This document shows, piece after piece, positions 1 through 7,878 of a stretch of DNA of 36,886 nt (the stretch's first letter is position 1; every line of letters starts with the position of its first letter). The notes beneath the pieces were generated by a model. That model did not search any database. It was not told the DNA's origin and saw only the letters and a list, made by a program, of their open reading frames with translations. The DNA comes from Ferruginibacter sp. (GTDB lineage: Bacteria > Bacteroidota > Bacteroidia > Chitinophagales > Chitinophagaceae), in the NCBI GenBank assembly GCA_025359625.1, contig JANYFT010000262.1, forward strand, positions 1 through 36,886, given 5' to 3'. Both the position numbers and the translations under genes were made by a program.

Positions 1-29
1 TATAGACCAAGAAATAGACCAAGAAAATC

Positions 30-54
30 AAAACCCGCTACCAGAGCGGGTTTT
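30..54 (-). terminator. Intrinsic terminator of tRNA-Asp
   Basis: A perfect 10-bp inverted repeat (30-39 with 45-54) encloses a 5-base loop. Its arms end in AAAA/TTTT, so the hairpin is followed by a U-rich tract when read on the minus strand. It lies 13 bases past the 3' end of tRNA-Asp and is the expected end of that transcript. The symmetrical A/T flanks could also stop transcription coming from the other side. Confidence 0.85.
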
Positions 55-67
55 AACCAAAATTATG

Positions 68-141
68 CGGACTGGACGGGACTCGAACCCGCGACCTCCG
101 CCGTGACAGGGCGGCATTCTAACCAACTGAACTACCAATCC
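68..141 (-). tRNA. tRNA-Asp (anticodon GTC)
   Basis: On the minus strand the sequence folds as a 74-nt cloverleaf. The acceptor stem GGATTGG pairs with CCAGTCC (one T-G wobble), the D-arm contains AGTTGGTTAGA, the anticodon stem CCGCC/GGCGG carries the loop CTGTCAC with anticodon GTC, and the T-arm is GCGGGTTCGAGTCCCGT. The 3' CCA is not encoded and would be added by nucleotidyltransferase. It is followed by a strong hairpin terminator and preceded by a Bacteroidota-type promoter, so it appears to be a single-gene transcript. Confidence 0.97.
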
Positions 142-200
142 GTTTGCCCTATGCTTTCTAACAAAATTTGTTTAGAATCCTGTTTTGTTTTTCGGGATGG

Positions 201-232
201 CAAAGATATGTTTTTCAATTGCCTGAGCCAAA
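201..232 (-). promoter_or_regulatory. Bacteroidota-type promoter for tRNA-Asp
   Basis: On the minus strand TTTG (229-232) is followed after exactly 20 bases by TATCTTTG (201-208). This matches the -33/-7 consensus TTTG-N19-21-TAnnTTTG known for the Bacteroidota primary sigma factor. Transcription would begin near 194, giving a leader of about 50 nt before the tRNA. It is the best promoter match seen in the window. Confidence 0.7.
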
Positions 233-234
233 AC

Positions 235-265
235 TTTTATTAAAAAATTTGAAGACTTATTTTTG
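235..265 (+). promoter_or_regulatory. Probable accA promoter
   Basis: TATTTTTG (258-265) fits the TAnnTTTG -7 element exactly. A TTTT (235-238) lies 19 bases upstream, where TTTG is expected. Transcription would start near 272, about 47 bases before the accA ATG. The element overlaps the upstream end of the divergent tRNA-Asp promoter by only a few bases. The imperfect -33 and the AT-rich background limit confidence. Confidence 0.45.
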
Positions 266-318
266 TCACACTATATATTTATTTTCACCCATTAATTACA
301 AAGCTGTAAATTGCTCTT

Positions 319-1311
319 ATGCCTGAATTTAAAAAACGACAGTTCCTGGATTTTGAAAAGCCTATCAAGGACTTATACGACCAGCTGGAACAAATTAAAA
401 TATCTGCAGAAAAAAACAAAACAGATGTCAGCGGTTACATAACCATATTAGAGCAAAAAATTAATGATGCCAAAAGGGAACTTACTGCTAACCTTACACC
501 CTGGAAAAAAGTACAATTGAGCAGGCATCCTGACAGGCCTTATACTTTGAAGTACATTCAAAAAATGACGGAAAATTTTATTGAACTGCATGGTGACAGG
601 AATGTAAGAGATGACAAAGCCATGGTGGGGGGATTTGCCCAACTGGATGGAGAAACCGTAATGTTCATCGGCCAGCAAAAAGGCATCAATACTAAAATGC
701 GGCAGTTGCGTAATTTTGGTATGGCCAACCCGGAAGGATATAGAAAAGCTTTGCGATTAATGCGGCTTGCAGAGAAATTTAATAAACCAATTGTTACCTT
801 AATTGATACACCAGGCGCTTACCCCGGCACGGAAGCTGAAGAACGGGGACAGGGTGAAGCCATTGCCAGAAATATTTTTGAAATGATGCGGCTTAAGGTG
901 CCTGTTATTTGTGTTGTTATTGGCGAAGGTGCATCCGGCGGGGCTTTAGGCATTGGTGTGGGCGATAAGGTTTTTATGCTGGAGAACTCATGGTACACCG
1001 TAATATCTCCTGAAAATTGCAGCAGTATTTTATGGCGTAGCTGGGATAAAAAAGAAACTGCCGCAGAGCAACTGCGTTTAACCGGCAACGATATGATGAA
1101 GTTTGGATTAGTGGATGGAGTAATTCCTGAACCAGCAGGCGGCAGCCATTGGGACTATGATGCGGCTGCAAATATTTTAAAACAATATTTAATTCCGGTG
1201 ATAAAAGAGTTACAACAAATACCTGCCGAAAAACGTTGCGAACAAAGGATTGAAAAATTTAGCAAGATGGGATTTTGGAATGAAATACCGGAAGAAGTGG
1301 AAGGTATTTAA
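319..1311 (+). CDS. accA: Acetyl-CoA carboxylase carboxyltransferase subunit alpha
   Basis: This is the alpha subunit of the carboxyltransferase half of acetyl-CoA carboxylase. With AccD it moves the carboxyl group from biotin on AccB to acetyl-CoA, giving malonyl-CoA for fatty-acid synthesis in the cytosol. The 330 residues are close to the usual ~320. Visible family features are the N-terminal helical region, the LSRHPDRPYTLKYI segment, GDR, the crotonase-fold core with DTPGAYPG and EERGQGEAIA, and the oxyanion-type GEGASGGALGIG. The start is ATG at 319, with no Shine-Dalgarno site, as usual in this phylum. accD is not in the window. The downstream neighbour is functionally unrelated, so accA is probably monocistronic. 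Confidence 0.97.
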   Translation: MPEFKKRQFLDFEKPIKDLYDQLEQIKISAEKNKTDVSGYITILEQKINDAKRELTANLTPWKKVQLSRHPDRPYTLKYIQKMTENFIELHGDRNVRDDKAMVGGFAQLDGETVMFIGQQKGINTKMRQLRNFGMANPEGYRKALRLMRLAEKFNKPIVTLIDTPGAYPGTEAEERGQGEAIARNIFEMMRLKVPVICVVIGEGASGGALGIGVGDKVFMLENSWYTVISPENCSSILWRSWDKKETAAEQLRLTGNDMMKFGLVDGVIPEPAGGSHWDYDAAANILKQYLIPVIKELQQIPAEKRCEQRIEKFSKMGFWNEIPEEVEGI

Positions 1312-1569
1312 TCATTTTTAAAATTTAATTGATCGTTTTATTTTATACGAATGGTAAAATATGGATCGCCATGTACGCTTCGATAACATTTCGACTTTGT
1401 GCAATGTTCCACAATGGTATGCAATTACAAAGGAGAGACCCGCCACGTTGGAAAAGCTACAACGATGTTCACCAAAGAAATATAACTTGTCAAATAATTA
1501 AAGATTTTGAAATGCTTTAATTTTATAGATACTGTAAAACCGATTGCTTAAACCAAAATATTAAAACGC
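1312..1569. other. Intergenic region upstream of the GMC pair
   Basis: This 258-base gap holds no convincing gene. One 63-codon frame (1329-1520) has low-complexity, non-protein-like composition and no recognisable family. I looked here for the small gluconate 2-dehydrogenase subunit 3 that often precedes GMC genes in this phylum and did not find it in any frame. No hairpin terminator for accA and no clear TAnnTTTG element stands out. Confidence 0.5.
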
Positions 1570-3303
1570 ATGCCAGGCGATTCTACAAAAGTAAATATCA
1601 ATTCCGTAGGTGCTGCTAAAAATACATACGATGCCATCGTTATTGGCAGCGGCATTAGCGGCGGCTGGGCTGCAAAAGAATTGTGCGAACTGGGCTTAAA
1701 AACCCTGGTGCTTGAAAGGGGCCGCAATGTAGAACACAACAAAGATTATCCCACTGCCACCAAAGATCCCTGGGAATTAAAACACCGGGGAAGGATCACC
1801 AAAGAAACATTGAATGAAAATCCGTTGATATCAAAGGCGGCGGGTTATGGAGAAGATGACCAGCATTTTTTTGTGAAAGATAAAGACCATCCTTATGTGC
1901 AGGAAAAACCTTTCGACTGGATACGTGGTTACCAGGTTGGAGGCAAATCATTAACCTGGGGAAGGGCTACCCAGCGATGGAGCAATTTTGAATTTACCGG
2001 TCCACAACGTTTTGGTTATGGGTGGGACTGGCCCATACGATACGAAGATGTTGCACCCTGGTACAGCCATGTAGAAAAATTTATTGGTATCTGTGGTAAT
2101 AAAGATGGCGTTGAATCTATGCCTGATGGAGAGTTTTTACCGCCCTTTGATTTGAATGTGGTGGAGCAACATTTAAAAGATAGTTTTTTAAAAAACTATG
2201 GCAACAGGTACCTGGTGCATGCAAGATGGGCTCATTTAACCAAGCCCAATCAAATACATATTGACCAGGGTCGTGCCCAATGCCAGGCAAGAAATTTATG
2301 TATGCGTGGTTGCCCCTTTGGTGGCTATTTCAGCAGCAACTCCTCTACCCTTCCCTGGGCGGCAAAAACAGGCAACCTTACTATTCGCCCATTTTCTGTG
2401 GTGCATTCAATTATTTATGATGAGGCTAAAGGAAAGGCATCTGGTGTAAAAGTGATTGATAGCGAAACAAAACAAGTAACGGAGTATTTTGCCAAAATAA
2501 TATTTGTAAATGGTTCTGCTTTAAACAGCAATCTTATTTTACTCAACTCAACTTCCAAACGTTTTCCCAACGGGCTTGGTAACGATAGTGGCATTCTTGG
2601 TAAATACGTTTGCTTTCACAATTACCGGGGCTGGATGAATGGCAGCATTGATGGCTTTGAAGATAAATATGTGTATGGCCGCAATCCTACAGATACCATC
2701 ATTGCCAACTATAGAAATTTGCATAAAATTGATACCGACTTTGTTGGTGGCTTTACCACATTTGCCGGGGCATACAGGCAAAGAGGCGATGGAGATCGCT
2801 GCCCTGAACAGATTGGCGCAACTTACAAAGAAGCCATGACAGAAGCGGGACCATGGCATGTGTATGCTTACGTGCAGGGCGAAACAATTCCAAAAGAGAT
2901 TAATCATGTAAGATTGAGTGCAGATAAAAAAGACCAGTGGGGCATTCCGTTATTGGTAACGTCTGTTGGTTATGATGATAATGATGAGAAATTATTGAAA
3001 GATTTTTTTACGCAAACAGAAGAGATGCTTTCAAAAGCCGGTGTAAAAGATATCAACCATAGTGACAGTAAACAAGCGCCGGGGCTGGACATTCATGAAA
3101 TGGGCGGCTGCAGAATGGGCAATGACCCTGCAACATCCATGCTGGATAAATGGAATGCATTGCACCATTGCAAAAATGTTTTTGTAACAGATGGCGCCTG
3201 CATGACCAGCACCGGCAATCAAAGCCCTTCGATATTGTACATGGCTTTAACAGCGAGAGCCGTGAACCATGCAGTGGAGGAATTGAAGAAGGGTAATCTT
3301 TAG
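1570..3303 (+). CDS. GMC-family FAD oxidoreductase, paralogue 1
   Basis: This is a flavin-dependent alcohol/sugar oxidoreductase of the glucose-methanol-choline superfamily, closest to the 'GMC family / gluconate 2-dehydrogenase large subunit-like' proteins of Bacteroidota; the substrate is unknown. It has 577 residues. The FAD-binding GSGISGG begins at residue 26, ending in VLERGR. The segment CQARNLCMRGCPFGG is a Cys cluster typical of this branch. The GMC_C region has HEMGGCRMG, with the presumed catalytic His at about 509. At the second active-site position, where relatives and the neighbouring paralogue have NPS, this protein reads QSPS (Ser 552), with an Asn two residues earlier. There is no signal peptide or Tat motif. 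It lies 92 bases before a close paralogue sharing the N-terminus MPGDSTKVNIN. Confidence 0.92.
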   Translation: MPGDSTKVNINSVGAAKNTYDAIVIGSGISGGWAAKELCELGLKTLVLERGRNVEHNKDYPTATKDPWELKHRGRITKETLNENPLISKAAGYGEDDQHFFVKDKDHPYVQEKPFDWIRGYQVGGKSLTWGRATQRWSNFEFTGPQRFGYGWDWPIRYEDVAPWYSHVEKFIGICGNKDGVESMPDGEFLPPFDLNVVEQHLKDSFLKNYGNRYLVHARWAHLTKPNQIHIDQGRAQCQARNLCMRGCPFGGYFSSNSSTLPWAAKTGNLTIRPFSVVHSIIYDEAKGKASGVKVIDSETKQVTEYFAKIIFVNGSALNSNLILLNSTSKRFPNGLGNDSGILGKYVCFHNYRGWMNGSIDGFEDKYVYGRNPTDTIIANYRNLHKIDTDFVGGFTTFAGAYRQRGDGDRCPEQIGATYKEAMTEAGPWHVYAYVQGETIPKEINHVRLSADKKDQWGIPLLVTSVGYDDNDEKLLKDFFTQTEEMLSKAGVKDINHSDSKQAPGLDIHEMGGCRMGNDPATSMLDKWNALHHCKNVFVTDGACMTSTGNQSPSILYMALTARAVNHAVEELKKGNL

Positions 3304-3367
3304 GTGAGTAGTGAGTGGTGAATTTGAACTTTCTATTTGTACTCACCACTGACAACCAACTACTCAC
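3304..3367. repeat. Imperfect palindromic intergenic element
   Basis: GTGAGTA (3304-3310) pairs with TACTCAC (3361-3367), and AGTGGTGA (3314-3321) pairs with TCACCACT (3343-3350), separated by an asymmetric internal loop. The first arm itself is a GTGAGTA/GTGAGTG tandem. The element fills most of the gap between the two GMC genes, starting directly after the first stop codon. It has no U-tract, so it does not look like an ordinary terminator; a dispersed intergenic palindrome or an mRNA-processing/stability hairpin is more likely. Confidence 0.6.
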
Positions 3368-3395
3368 AAATAACAAAAAATAAAAACACAAGTAT

Positions 3396-5126
3396 ATGCC
3401 AGGCGATTCAACAAAAGTAAATATCAATGCAGGCGGTGCTGCTAAAAACACATTCGATGCCATAGTGATTGGTTCGGGCATCAGTGGTGGATGGGCAGCA
3501 AAAGAACTATGCGAAAAAGGTTTAAAAACATTGGTGTTGGAAAGAGGAAAAGATGTTGTGCACCTTAAAGATTATCCTACTGCTACTAAAGACCCATGGG
3601 ATTTTGCACATCGTTTAAAAATGCCCCTGAAGGTGGAAACGGAAAACCCGGTGGTAGCAAGGTGTTACGCCTTTAGTGAAGCAACGGATCATTTTTTTGT
3701 AAAAGATAAACAGCACCCCTACGTTCAGGAGAAGCCATTTGATTGGGTACGTGGTTACCAGGTAGGTGGCAAATCTTTGCTATGGGCAAGGGCTACACAA
3801 CGCTGGAGCAAATACGATTTTGAAGGGCCAGGCCGGGATGGCTTTGCAGTTGAATGGCCCATTATTTATGATGAACTGGCTCCCTGGTACAGCCATGTAG
3901 AAAAATTTGCAGGCATCAGCGGCAATAAAGATGGCCTGGATACTTTACCCGATGGAGAGTTTTTACCGCCTTGGGAATTGAACAGCGTGGAGAAAGAAAT
4001 TCAACAAAAAATAAACACAAGTTATGCAGACAGAAATGTTATCATTGGCCGTTGTGCGCACTTAACCAAACCCAACCAGATACACCTTGACCAGGGCCGC
4101 CATCAATGCCAGGGCAGGACAATGTGTGACAGGGGTTGCCCGTTCGGCGGTTATTTTAGTTCCAATGCTTCCACTTTGCCCTGGGCTGCAAAAACGGGCA
4201 ATCTTACTTTGCGGCCTGATTCGGTAGTGCATTCCATTATCTACGATGAGCAAAAGCAAAAAGCAACAGGTGTTCGTGTAATTGATGCCCATACAAAAGT
4301 GGCAACAGAATATTTTGCTAACATTATTTTTGTGAATGCAGCCACGCTTAATTCCAATTTGATTTTATTGAACTCCACCTCAGGCCGCTTTCCAAATGGC
4401 CTCGGAAATGATAATGGCTTGCTCGGTAAATATGTTGCCTTTCATAATTACCGTGGCACACTTACAGCTGATATGGATGGGCATTTAGACCAATACTATT
4501 ATGGCCGAAAACCGACAGGAGCTATGATGCCTAATTTTCGCAATGTACACAAACAGGAAATGGATTTTTTGCGTGGCTATATGGTGCATTTTAGCGCAGG
4601 CAGAAAAACAGGCGATGACAGCAATAAGGAATCTATTGGTGGCGCTTACAAAGATGCCATGTCAGAGCCGGGAGGATGGGGCGTATTTATGATAATGCAG
4701 GGAGAAACGATTCCGAAAGAAGCCAATCATTTAAGGCTCAGTACAGAACATAAAGATGAATGGGGTATCCCACAGTTGATAACTTCTGTGAGTTACGATG
4801 ACAATGATGAAAAAATATTAAAAGATTTTTTACAGCAGGGAGAAGAAATGCTTACAAAAGCAGGTTGCAAAAATATAAATAGCCACGACAGCAAACAAGC
4901 CCCCGGCCTCGATATACATGAGATGGGTGGCGTAAGAATGGGTAAAGACCCTGCCACATCATTACTGAATAAATGGAATGCTTTTCATCATTGTAAAAAT
5001 GTTTTTGTTACCGATGGTGCAAGTATGGTTTCTACAAGTACACAAAACCCATCACTCACTTTTATGGCATTAACCGCAAGAGCGGCAAATTATGCGGTAG
5101 AGGAATTAAAGAAAGGGAATCTTTAG
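3396..5126 (+). CDS. GMC-family FAD oxidoreductase, paralogue 2
   Basis: This is a 576-residue paralogue of the preceding gene and clearly a tandem duplicate: the N-terminus, the CQGRTMCDRGCPFGG Cys cluster and the C-terminus ending KKGNL align without large gaps. The FAD motif is GSGISGGWAAKEL and the C-terminal active site keeps both expected residues, His in HEMGGVRMG (about 508) and Asn in QNPS (about 551). It should therefore be a competent oxidoreductase acting on a hydroxyl substrate. No secretion signal is visible and no electron-acceptor cytochrome gene is adjacent. Divergence is greatest in the region around residues 350-420 (WMNGSIDG versus TLTADMDG), which may reflect substrate differences. 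It is probably co-transcribed with paralogue 1. Confidence 0.93.
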   Translation: MPGDSTKVNINAGGAAKNTFDAIVIGSGISGGWAAKELCEKGLKTLVLERGKDVVHLKDYPTATKDPWDFAHRLKMPLKVETENPVVARCYAFSEATDHFFVKDKQHPYVQEKPFDWVRGYQVGGKSLLWARATQRWSKYDFEGPGRDGFAVEWPIIYDELAPWYSHVEKFAGISGNKDGLDTLPDGEFLPPWELNSVEKEIQQKINTSYADRNVIIGRCAHLTKPNQIHLDQGRHQCQGRTMCDRGCPFGGYFSSNASTLPWAAKTGNLTLRPDSVVHSIIYDEQKQKATGVRVIDAHTKVATEYFANIIFVNAATLNSNLILLNSTSGRFPNGLGNDNGLLGKYVAFHNYRGTLTADMDGHLDQYYYGRKPTGAMMPNFRNVHKQEMDFLRGYMVHFSAGRKTGDDSNKESIGGAYKDAMSEPGGWGVFMIMQGETIPKEANHLRLSTEHKDEWGIPQLITSVSYDDNDEKILKDFLQQGEEMLTKAGCKNINSHDSKQAPGLDIHEMGGVRMGKDPATSLLNKWNAFHHCKNVFVTDGASMVSTSTQNPSLTFMALTARAANYAVEELKKGNL

Positions 5127-5264
5127 AAGTTTTTGGTTTTTAGTTTTTGGTTGTAGGTTGTGGAGAATATTTATATGATACGGCGTAATGCAAGTTACTC
5201 CACCCAAAAATATATTAAGGCCTTTAATTAACCGCCGACGGGGCTTAAAGCCGCCGTCGGGGTT
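5127..5264. repeat. TTTTTGG-rich stretch followed by GC-rich hairpin
   Basis: Just after the GMC2 stop, 5131-5160 is built from near-repeats of the unit TTTTTGG/TTTTTAG. Further on, 5230-5264 folds as a long hairpin. AACC plus CCGACGGGGC pairs with GCC plus CCGTCGGGGTT around a TTAAA loop, with one bulged G on each side (5234 and 5253). The hairpin is strikingly GC-rich against an AT-rich background and lacks a U-tract. It resembles dispersed intergenic palindromes more than a rho-independent terminator, but could still end the GMC transcript. Confidence 0.6.
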
Positions 5265-5342
5265 GGCTATAAGCAAATAACGGATAGTCATTAAAAAAAT
5301 TAATGCCAAAACATATTGACTGTTCATTAAAAGTTAGCGTCT

Positions 5343-5350
5343 TATCTTTG
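5343..5350 (+). promoter_or_regulatory. Promoter -7 element for the Gfo/Idh/MocA gene
   Basis: TATCTTTG is an exact TAnnTTTG match, 16 bases before the ATG at 5367, so transcription would start close to 5357 with a very short leader. The expected TTTG at N19-21 is absent. The closest candidate, ATTG at 5315-5318, is 24 bases away. The call rests on the -7 alone. Confidence 0.4.
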
Positions 5351-5366
5351 ACCAAAGAATATTGCT

Positions 5367-6332
5367 ATGCTTAAAGTAGGAGTTTTAGGGGTTGGACATT
5401 TGGGGAAATTTCATTTAAACAATTGGTTGGTAATTGAAGGTGTAGAATTGGTTGGTTTTTTTGACCCCAGTGATGACAATGCTGAAGCTGTTGTTGAAAA
5501 ATACAAGATAAAAAGATTTAATGATGTGGAACAATTGATAGATGCCTGCGATGCTGTTGACATTGTAGCTCCTACTATTGCTCATTTTGAATTATGCAAA
5601 GCGGCTATCACAAAGGGCAAACATGTGTTTGTAGAAAAACCGCTGGCCAATAGCATGGATGAAGCAAGAACTTTGGTCAAGCTGGCCAAGGAAGCTAATA
5701 TAAAATTCCAGGTGGGGCATGTTGAAAGATTTAACCCGGCATTTTTAGCGCTAAAAAATTATTCGCTCGAACCGATGTTTATTGAAGTACACCGGCTGGC
5801 ACAATTTAATCCACGCGGTACCGATGTTAGTGTGATACTCGATTTGATGATACACGACATTGATATTATTTTAAGCCTGGTAAAGAGTAATGTGAAATTT
5901 ATCAGTGCCAATGGTGTTGCGGTAATGAGCGATACACCAGATATTGCCAACGTGCGCATAGAATTTGATAATGGCTGTGTGGCCAATTTAACCAGCAGCC
6001 GCATCTCAATGAAAAAAATGCGGAAGATGCGGCTGTTTCAAAAAGATGCCTACATAGGCATTGATTTTTTAGAAAAGAAAACTGAGGTCATTAAATTAAA
6101 TGCCCCCGGCGATACCAACGTTTTTACTTTTGATATTGAAACAAATAATGGTAAAAAAACAATTGCAATAGCTAACCCCATTATTGAAGATGGAAATGCG
6201 ATAAAGATGGAACTGCAAGCTTTTTACCGGGCCATTGTACAAAATACAGATACGCCTGTAAATGTATTGGATGGTTTCAGGGCCATGGATGTGGCACACC
6301 AGATATTAGATAAAATTGGCACAGGGTTATAA
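5367..6332 (+). CDS. Gfo/Idh/MocA-family NAD(P)-dependent oxidoreductase
   Basis: This is a 321-residue cytosolic sugar- or inositol-type dehydrogenase. The N-terminal Rossmann domain has GVGHLG (residues 8-13) and the family signature VEKPLA (Lys 91 binds cofactor/substrate). The C-terminal alpha/beta domain follows, with MIHDIDI supplying the conserved Asp/His of the active site. The segment GHVERFNP (117-124) is seen in the UDP-sugar-acting branch (UDP-GlcNAc 3-dehydrogenase-like), so a nucleotide-sugar substrate is plausible but not established. The next gene, 37 bases downstream on the same strand, is an undecaprenyl-phosphate sugar transferase, which supports a role in envelope glycan precursor synthesis. 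The ATG at 5367 is the natural start. Confidence 0.9.
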   Translation: MLKVGVLGVGHLGKFHLNNWLVIEGVELVGFFDPSDDNAEAVVEKYKIKRFNDVEQLIDACDAVDIVAPTIAHFELCKAAITKGKHVFVEKPLANSMDEARTLVKLAKEANIKFQVGHVERFNPAFLALKNYSLEPMFIEVHRLAQFNPRGTDVSVILDLMIHDIDIILSLVKSNVKFISANGVAVMSDTPDIANVRIEFDNGCVANLTSSRISMKKMRKMRLFQKDAYIGIDFLEKKTEVIKLNAPGDTNVFTFDIETNNGKKTIAIANPIIEDGNAIKMELQAFYRAIVQNTDTPVNVLDGFRAMDVAHQILDKIGTGL

Positions 6333-6369
6333 AACAAACTTCTCTTTTTAATACTCATTTACTTTTATT

Positions 6370-7767
6370 TTGAAGCAACCCCGTATAAATATCAGTTGGT
6401 ATATTGCAGCTGATATATGCGGCGCTGCACTCACCTGGTTTTGCTTTTATTTTTTACGAACTGTTATTTATCAATACCCATTTTCTATTCCTTCCGGGTT
6501 CTATCTTGGCGGGTTGATGTATATTCTGGGCTGGCTAAGCCTTCACTTTTTAACTGGTGCTTATCAAAATGTTTACCATAAATCAGGGGTTACAGAATTT
6601 TTCAGAACGCTGATAGTAAGCCTCATTGGATGCTTGGCCTTACTTTTCTTTTTTATCCTTAAAAACCCACAAAGGAATAATCTTCATTATTACGACGAAT
6701 TTTACAGCCTGCTTGTTCCGGTATTTTTTGTTACCCTTACATCGAGACTTTTATTTTTACGCATGGCAAACAGGCAGCTTAAAAAAACTAAAGTGTCTTT
6801 TAATGTATTGCTGATAGGCTCCGGTAAAAATGCCACCCAATTTTTCAATTCCTTTATCAATACAAATACCAATTCAGGATATTTTATTACTAGTTTTTTA
6901 AATACCAATGGCAATACAAACATTGGTTTACCAGGCACTGTAAAAAAATATAATGACCTTAATAAACTTCACTTTATTATTGATAGCGATAAAATTGAAG
7001 AAGTAATTATTACGGTAGAAAAAAATGAACGGGACCTACTGACCACCATTTTAAGACAGTTAAGTGATAAGGATGTAAACATTAAAATTACTGCAGATGC
7101 AGTAGATATTATTACGGGTGCCGTGCAGGCAAATAATGTAATGGGCGTACCATTAATTGATGTACACAATGGCTTACTCCCTTCCTGGCAAAAAAATATT
7201 AAGCGCTTGTTAGATATTTCAATAGCCATATCTGCACTCATTTTACTTTCGCCATTATTGCTGTATGCGGCTATCCGAACAAAATTTTCTTCTGCCGGCC
7301 AGGTACTATTTTTTCAGGAAAGAATTGGATTTAAGGGGAAACCATTTGTTATTTATAAGTTTAGAAGTATGCTGCAAAACGCAGAACAAAATGGGCCGAT
7401 GCTTAGCAGCAATAATGATCCCCGCATTACCGGTTGGGGCAAAACAATGCGTAAGTGGAGGCTGGATGAACTACCGCAATTATGGAATATTATAAAAGGT
7501 GAAATGAGTTTGGTTGGCCCCAGGCCTGAAAGAAAATTTTATATTGACCAGATTGTTCAACAACATCCTGAATACAAATACCTGCTAAAAGTAAAGCCAG
7601 GATTAACCAGTTGGGGAATGGTAAAATTCGGGTATGCATCCACGATTGAAGAAATGATAGAGCGTATGCCTTACGATATTATGTACATAGAAAATGTTTC
7701 AATAGTACTTGATCTTAAAATTATGCTATATACCATCAGCATAATTTTATCCGGTGAAGGAAAATAG
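6370..7767 (+). CDS. Polyprenyl glycosyl-1-phosphate transferase (WcaJ/WbaP-type)
   Basis: This enzyme transfers a sugar-1-phosphate from a nucleotide sugar to undecaprenyl phosphate, the first step of exopolysaccharide or O-chain assembly at the inner membrane. The 465 residues contain about four N-terminal membrane helices (residues ~8-130) and a soluble CoA-binding-like domain (~140-250). A further membrane segment near 277-295 leads into the catalytic domain, with QERIG (~315), YKFRSM, RKWRLDELPQLWN and VGPRPE (~383). This full-length architecture is that of WcaJ, not the minimal PglC. The start is TTG at 6370, the only reasonable one because the first helix follows at once. No other polysaccharide genes follow, so the sugar cannot be named. 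Confidence 0.92.
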   Translation: MKQPRINISWYIAADICGAALTWFCFYFLRTVIYQYPFSIPSGFYLGGLMYILGWLSLHFLTGAYQNVYHKSGVTEFFRTLIVSLIGCLALLFFFILKNPQRNNLHYYDEFYSLLVPVFFVTLTSRLLFLRMANRQLKKTKVSFNVLLIGSGKNATQFFNSFINTNTNSGYFITSFLNTNGNTNIGLPGTVKKYNDLNKLHFIIDSDKIEEVIITVEKNERDLLTTILRQLSDKDVNIKITADAVDIITGAVQANNVMGVPLIDVHNGLLPSWQKNIKRLLDISIAISALILLSPLLLYAAIRTKFSSAGQVLFFQERIGFKGKPFVIYKFRSMLQNAEQNGPMLSSNNDPRITGWGKTMRKWRLDELPQLWNIIKGEMSLVGPRPERKFYIDQIVQQHPEYKYLLKVKPGLTSWGMVKFGYASTIEEMIERMPYDIMYIENVSIVLDLKIMLYTISIILSGEGK

Positions 7768-7854
7768 CACCCCTATCACCAAAGGTGAACAAAAAATGCA
7801 ATTGATAATTTTAAATGCCCGGGGAGTAAAACAAGCAGTACAAAACATTTTTAT

Positions 7855-7862
7855 TATTTTTG
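7855..7862 (+). promoter_or_regulatory. Possible -7 element for the M1 peptidase gene
   Basis: TATTTTTG fits TAnnTTTG exactly, 17 bases before the TTG start. No TTTG or TTG is present 19-21 bases upstream, and the surroundings are AT-rich, so a chance match is quite possible. The 111-base gap after the sugar transferase gene otherwise contains only a short 5-bp hairpin (TCACC/GGTGA near 7778-7790). Confidence 0.3.
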
Positions 7863-7878
7863 GATAAACCCATCAGTT

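Noticed and set aside
1329-1520. 63-codon open frame between accA and the GMC genes
   Set aside because: Low-complexity, Cys/His-scattered peptide without domain or conserved pattern; no promoter or start context. Treated as chance.
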